A stretch of 8,570 nucleotides of DNA from CAZAXU01 sp964489245 (GTDB lineage Bacteria > Bacteroidota > Bacteroidia > Flavobacteriales > Flavobacteriaceae): contig CAZAXU010000060.1 in assembly GCA_964489245.1 (NCBI GenBank), positions 1 through 8,570 on the forward strand, written 5' to 3'. Numbering within the stretch: position 1 is the first letter of the stretch; every line of letters begins with the position of its first letter. Shown here in pieces: positions 5,564 through 8,570 of this stretch. The translations under genes and the position numbers were made by a program. The notes under the pieces were generated by a model. That model searched no databases, was not told the DNA's origin, and saw only the letters and a list, made by a program, of their open reading frames with translations.

Positions 5564-7405
5564 ATGAAATATACATTTTTATCCATACTGTTTTTATTTT
5601 CTCTGCTCATTGTCGATGCACAGCAGGATGACAAATTTGTTGAGCACTTGGACTCAATTTTTCTTCATTCTCAAACATCAAAACAGATGATGCACGCCTA
5701 TCATTGCAATACTTTTTTGCAAAAACAATTGCAAAAACCCGTTTCGTTGAGCGATGTGATAAGAAATAATACAGGAATCTTTATCAGAGAATATGGCAGA
5801 GGCATGCTTTCCGGCATCTCAATCAGAGGAACATCTCCATCACATACGCAAGTGCTTTGGAATGGAATTTCTATCAATTCTCCCATGAACGGACAAACCG
5901 ACCTAAACACGATATACACCGCCGGTTTTGACAAGATTATGCTAAAAAAAGGAGGATCCAGCAACCTTTTTGGAAGCGGAGGAATCGGAGGAGTCATTTC
6001 TCTCGAAAATCAAATTGTCTATCAGCCTGCATTGGAAATTAAAAACAACCTGAATCTGGGAAGTTTCAGTACGGCAGAAAACATGGCAAGCATCAAATAC
6101 GGCACACAAAATATTTTTATAAATTTTGCTTATAATACCAGAAAATCTAAAAACAATTATCCGTTTATCGGAAAAAACATAAACAATGAAAATGCCGCCT
6201 ATATGGGCAACGATGTGTCTGCAAGTTTCGGATATAAAATCAATGCAAAGAACAATATCTATTTCAAATCTCAATTCAACCAACTCAACAGAGAAATGTC
6301 AGGAACCGTTTATGCACCGAGCCACAGCAAACTATTTACGGAAAATTTTAGAAATTTATTGGGATGGAAAAAACACTTCATGCATTTTATCATCCAATCC
6401 GATTTTGCCTATCTGTCGGAAAAATTTGACTACTATTCCAATAAAAACAGAAGCGCATACACACAAAACAACAGCCGAACATTGGTTGCCAAATCCAACT
6501 TGATTTATGACGTGAGTTCTAACAAAAAATTGTTGGGCGGCTTCTCTTATAAAAACATACTTGCCCGAGGAGACAACATCAACCGGCACAAAAGAAACGA
6601 CTATTCTTCTTATCTTGTGTGGATGCATCGGATAAAACATTTTACTTATAATCTCAGTTTGAGAAAAGATTTTTCAAACCTTTATAAAATTCCTGTGATT
6701 GGCGCTCTGGAAATGTCTTATGTTTTTCATAAAAAATATAAAAGCAGAATCAGCTTTTCAAAAAACTATAACACGCCCACTTTCAATGATTTATATTGGA
6801 ATCCGAATGGGAACTCCAAACTGAAACCGGAAGAAAGCTTTTCTGCGGAAATCGGTGAAGATATTCACCTGAAAAAGCTTGAAATAAACCTTGGCGGATT
6901 CTATATCAACAGTAGGAATCTGATTAAATGGACACCTGACAACAACCAAATTTGGAGTCCGAAAAACTTTGAGCAAGTCATCAGTAAAGGCATAGAATTT
7001 TCCTTTAATTATAAAACAAATATCAACCGTAATTTTGGAATAAATTTCTACACAGATTATACATATCAGAACGTTACCGATCAAAAAACACAAAAAAAAA
7101 TCATCTATACTCCGTCAAATACACTATTTTCGAGTCTCAGTCTGACTTATAAAAAAATAGGAATGAAATACGGGTTACAATTTTTTGACAAAATATACAC
7201 AACAGCATCAAACACGATATTCATACGATCTCATCACGTTCACAATATAGGCTTAAGCTACGAATTCAGCTCAATTATCAATGCAGAAATCAATGTGAAT
7301 AATCTTTTCAATCGATTCTACCAACTGGTTCCGTCGAGACCACAACCCGGAAGAAATTATAACCTAAATATTAATTTTAAATTAAATAGAAATGAAAAAA
7401 AATAA
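5564..7405 (+). CDS. btuB: TonB-dependent outer-membrane receptor, probable cobalamin transporter BtuB
   Basis: An outer-membrane beta-barrel that imports a ligand, here most likely vitamin B12, using TonB-ExbBD energy. The 613 residues match the length of classical BtuB. There is a signal peptide (1-19, likely cut after VDA). A short linker (20-58) holds a possible degenerate TonB box near HLDSIFLHS. A plug domain (about 58-150) contains SLSDVIRNNTGIFIREYGRG (61-80), SIRGTSPSHTQVLWNGISIN (86-105) and GSGGIGGVISLEN (137-149). The barrel ends in strands rich in aromatic residues, closing with RPQPGRNYNLNINFKL and a charged tail. It has no N-terminal carboxypeptidase-like domain and no SusD partner, so it is not a SusC-type glycan receptor. 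Substrate assignment rests on the cobalamin riboswitch just upstream and the BtuG-like lipoprotein that overlaps its 3' end by 14 bases. The ATG at 5564 is chosen because the signal peptide starts there. Confidence 0.92.
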   Translation: MKYTFLSILFLFSLLIVDAQQDDKFVEHLDSIFLHSQTSKQMMHAYHCNTFLQKQLQKPVSLSDVIRNNTGIFIREYGRGMLSGISIRGTSPSHTQVLWNGISINSPMNGQTDLNTIYTAGFDKIMLKKGGSSNLFGSGGIGGVISLENQIVYQPALEIKNNLNLGSFSTAENMASIKYGTQNIFINFAYNTRKSKNNYPFIGKNINNENAAYMGNDVSASFGYKINAKNNIYFKSQFNQLNREMSGTVYAPSHSKLFTENFRNLLGWKKHFMHFIIQSDFAYLSEKFDYYSNKNRSAYTQNNSRTLVAKSNLIYDVSSNKKLLGGFSYKNILARGDNINRHKRNDYSSYLVWMHRIKHFTYNLSLRKDFSNLYKIPVIGALEMSYVFHKKYKSRISFSKNYNTPTFNDLYWNPNGNSKLKPEESFSAEIGEDIHLKKLEINLGGFYINSRNLIKWTPDNNQIWSPKNFEQVISKGIEFSFNYKTNINRNFGINFYTDYTYQNVTDQKTQKKIIYTPSNTLFSSLSLTYKKIGMKYGLQFFDKIYTTASNTIFIRSHHVHNIGLSYEFSSIINAEINVNNLFNRFYQLVPSRPQPGRNYNLNINFKLNRNEKK

Positions 7406-8453
7406 TGTTTTACTACTGAGTTTATTGCTCCTTATCTTTTCTCTGTCATCGTGTAAGAAAGAAAAAATAGAAACGCCTAAAGGAGACTATGAGAAGGGAA
7501 TATATGTTGTCAATCAAGGAATTTTTACACATGGAGACGCCAGTATTACTTATTTTTCCAAGGATCTTAGCAAAAAAACGGATACTGTTTTCAGAACCGT
7601 AAATCCGGGGATGGCACTGGGAGATGTCGCGCAATCCATAGGATTCACGGAAGACAAAGCTTATATTGTTGTCAACAATTCACACAAGATTGAGGTTGTT
7701 GAAAGAGGAACGATGAAAAAAATTGTTACCATGAGCTCTGATTTGACCAATCCCAGATATTTTCAAGCCGTTGACAACAATCTTGCCTACGTGAGTTGTT
7801 GGGGAGACACAAGTGATGATGACGATGATTATTTGGCTGTTATCAATACAAAAACAAATACAGTCTCTACAACGATTGATGTGCCTTTAGGACCGGAAAA
7901 AATCACTGCCAATGACGACTATCTCTTTGTGGCACACAAAGGCGCCTACAGCACAAATAACAAAATCTCCGTTGTTGATTTAATCACCAAAAATATCATA
8001 GCCACCATCAATGTAGGCGACAGACCTAACTCGATGATTATCAAAGACAGCTATCTTTGGGTTATGTGCGGAGGTGAACCGGCTTATACACAAAATGAAA
8101 CGGCGGGGAAACTGTATAAAATAGACCTGAATAACAATTTCAGTGTCGTGCAAACACTAGACTTTGCCACAACGGAACATCCCGATTTCTTGACTGTAAA
8201 TGAAAATAGTCTCTATTATTACTTAAACGGAAAAATTTATAAAATGGACATAGCAGACACTTCTTTACCTACATCAGAAGTAATCTCCAAAACCAATGTA
8301 TATTATATGCAAGCACATGACGGAAAGCTTTTTGTCACCGATGCCACTTATACTGCAGAAGGGCACCTGAACGTTTATGATTTAAGCAACAATCAAGCGA
8401 TTATTTCAAAAACAGTCGGATTTTATCCGGGAGATTTAGGATTCAACTTTTAG
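7392..8453 (+). CDS. btuG: Lipoprotein beta-propeller, probable surface cobalamin-binding protein BtuG
   Basis: A predicted lipoprotein of 353 residues. It has a type II signal peptide (1-20) with lipobox LSSC and acylated C21, then a repetitive all-beta body of YncE/DUF5074-like propeller repeats. Recurrent strand pairs include KAYIVVNNSHKIEVVE (89-104), LAVINTKTNTVSTTIDV (148-164), KISVVDLITKNIIATINVGD (191-210), WVMCGG..KLYKIDLNNN and LNVYDLSNNQ (326-335). In Bacteroides, BtuG is a seven-bladed propeller lipoprotein that binds cobalamin very tightly on the cell surface and caps BtuB. The same order and riboswitch control support that role here. The residues after C21 (KKEKIE) are mixed in charge rather than a clear acidic surface-export signal, so surface exposure is inferred. 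An acidic run DDDDD at 142-146 may bind a cation. The start overlaps btuB out of frame, so the two are probably translationally coupled. Confidence 0.8.
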   Translation: MKKNNVLLLSLLLLIFSLSSCKKEKIETPKGDYEKGIYVVNQGIFTHGDASITYFSKDLSKKTDTVFRTVNPGMALGDVAQSIGFTEDKAYIVVNNSHKIEVVERGTMKKIVTMSSDLTNPRYFQAVDNNLAYVSCWGDTSDDDDDYLAVINTKTNTVSTTIDVPLGPEKITANDDYLFVAHKGAYSTNNKISVVDLITKNIIATINVGDRPNSMIIKDSYLWVMCGGEPAYTQNETAGKLYKIDLNNNFSVVQTLDFATTEHPDFLTVNENSLYYYLNGKIYKMDIADTSLPTSEVISKTNVYYMQAHDGKLFVTDATYTAEGHLNVYDLSNNQAIISKTVGFYPGDLGFNF

Positions 8454-8482
8454 TTTCTTTTAAAAATTTTATATAGATCTGC

Positions 8483-8519
8483 AAAACGCTGTAAATTAAT
8501 GATTTGCAGCGTTTTTTTT
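8483..8519 (+). terminator. Intrinsic terminator of the btuB-btuG unit
   Basis: The left arm (8483-8496, AAAACGCTGTAAAT) pairs with the right arm (8502-8515, ATTTGCAGCGTTTT) over the loop TAATG. The stem is 14 bp with one G-T wobble and a GCGCTG-like core, followed by a run of eight T (8512-8519) that partly overlaps the arm. It starts 30 bases after the btuG stop. The A-run on the left also makes it plausible in the reverse direction. The remaining 8520-8570 shows no gene. Confidence 0.92.
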
Positions 8520-8570
8520 AGTATTCTTGATACATTTTAATGCGAACTTTTGCAAGAAAACTCTTTAAAA

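Noticed and set aside
5701..7093. Open frames on the minus strand and one in another plus frame inside the receptor gene
   Set aside because: Composition is odd (rich in F, I, V and C without structure) and they overlap a full-length receptor with a signal peptide, plug and barrel.
5564..8453. SusC/SusD-type glycan uptake pair
   Set aside because: The receptor is only 613 residues, lacks the N-terminal carboxypeptidase-like domain of SusC, and the lipoprotein is a beta-propeller rather than the helical SusD fold. The cobalamin riboswitch also points to B12.

Overview
The window looks like chromosomal DNA from a member of the Bacteroidota, most likely Flavobacteriia or a close relative. The evidence is AT-rich DNA, genes with mostly weak Shine-Dalgarno sequences, candidate -7 boxes of the TAnnTTTG type used by the Bacteroidota primary sigma factor, and a TonB-dependent receptor followed by a lipoprotein in the style of surface cobalamin uptake in that phylum. 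Most genes are recognisable at family level. No CRISPR array, tRNA, rRNA, insertion sequence or phage gene was seen.

Left part (1-3363): a short gene-free end with small tandem repeats, then acetate kinase (ackA) on the minus strand. A 139-base divergent intergenic region separates it from a plus-strand pair: a DUF389-type polytopic membrane protein and, overlapping by one base (TGATG), a small DUF2007-type protein whose zinc-ribbon half is split by a hydrophobic segment. Both are of unknown function. Their coupling suggests they work together at the inner membrane.

Middle (3364-5193): a small plus-strand gene broken by a single +1 frameshift converges with a minus-strand two-gene operon, mlaE then mlaF. 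These are the permease and ATPase of an MCE-type lipid transporter acting between inner and outer membrane. No MCE-domain (MlaD) gene is present here, so the substrate-binding part must be encoded elsewhere.

Right part (5194-8570): a complete vitamin B12 uptake transcription unit. A TAnnTTTG promoter leads into a class-I-like cobalamin riboswitch (about 5355-5519, closed by a perfect 9-bp P1). A short hairpin that can hide the ribosome-binding site follows, then a BtuB-like TonB-dependent outer-membrane receptor. Overlapping its end by 14 bases is a lipoprotein beta-propeller resembling the cobalamin-binding surface lipoprotein BtuG. A strong 14-bp intrinsic terminator closes the unit. The inferred logic is that scarce B12 leaves the ribosome-binding site open, BtuG captures B12 at the cell surface, and BtuB imports it using TonB energy. 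This locus is the most informative in the window, although BtuB-BtuG systems are known from gut Bacteroides. I see no convincing wholly undescribed system. The better leads are the DUF389/DUF2007-zinc-ribbon pair, the frameshifted small gene and the details of the riboswitch expression platform.
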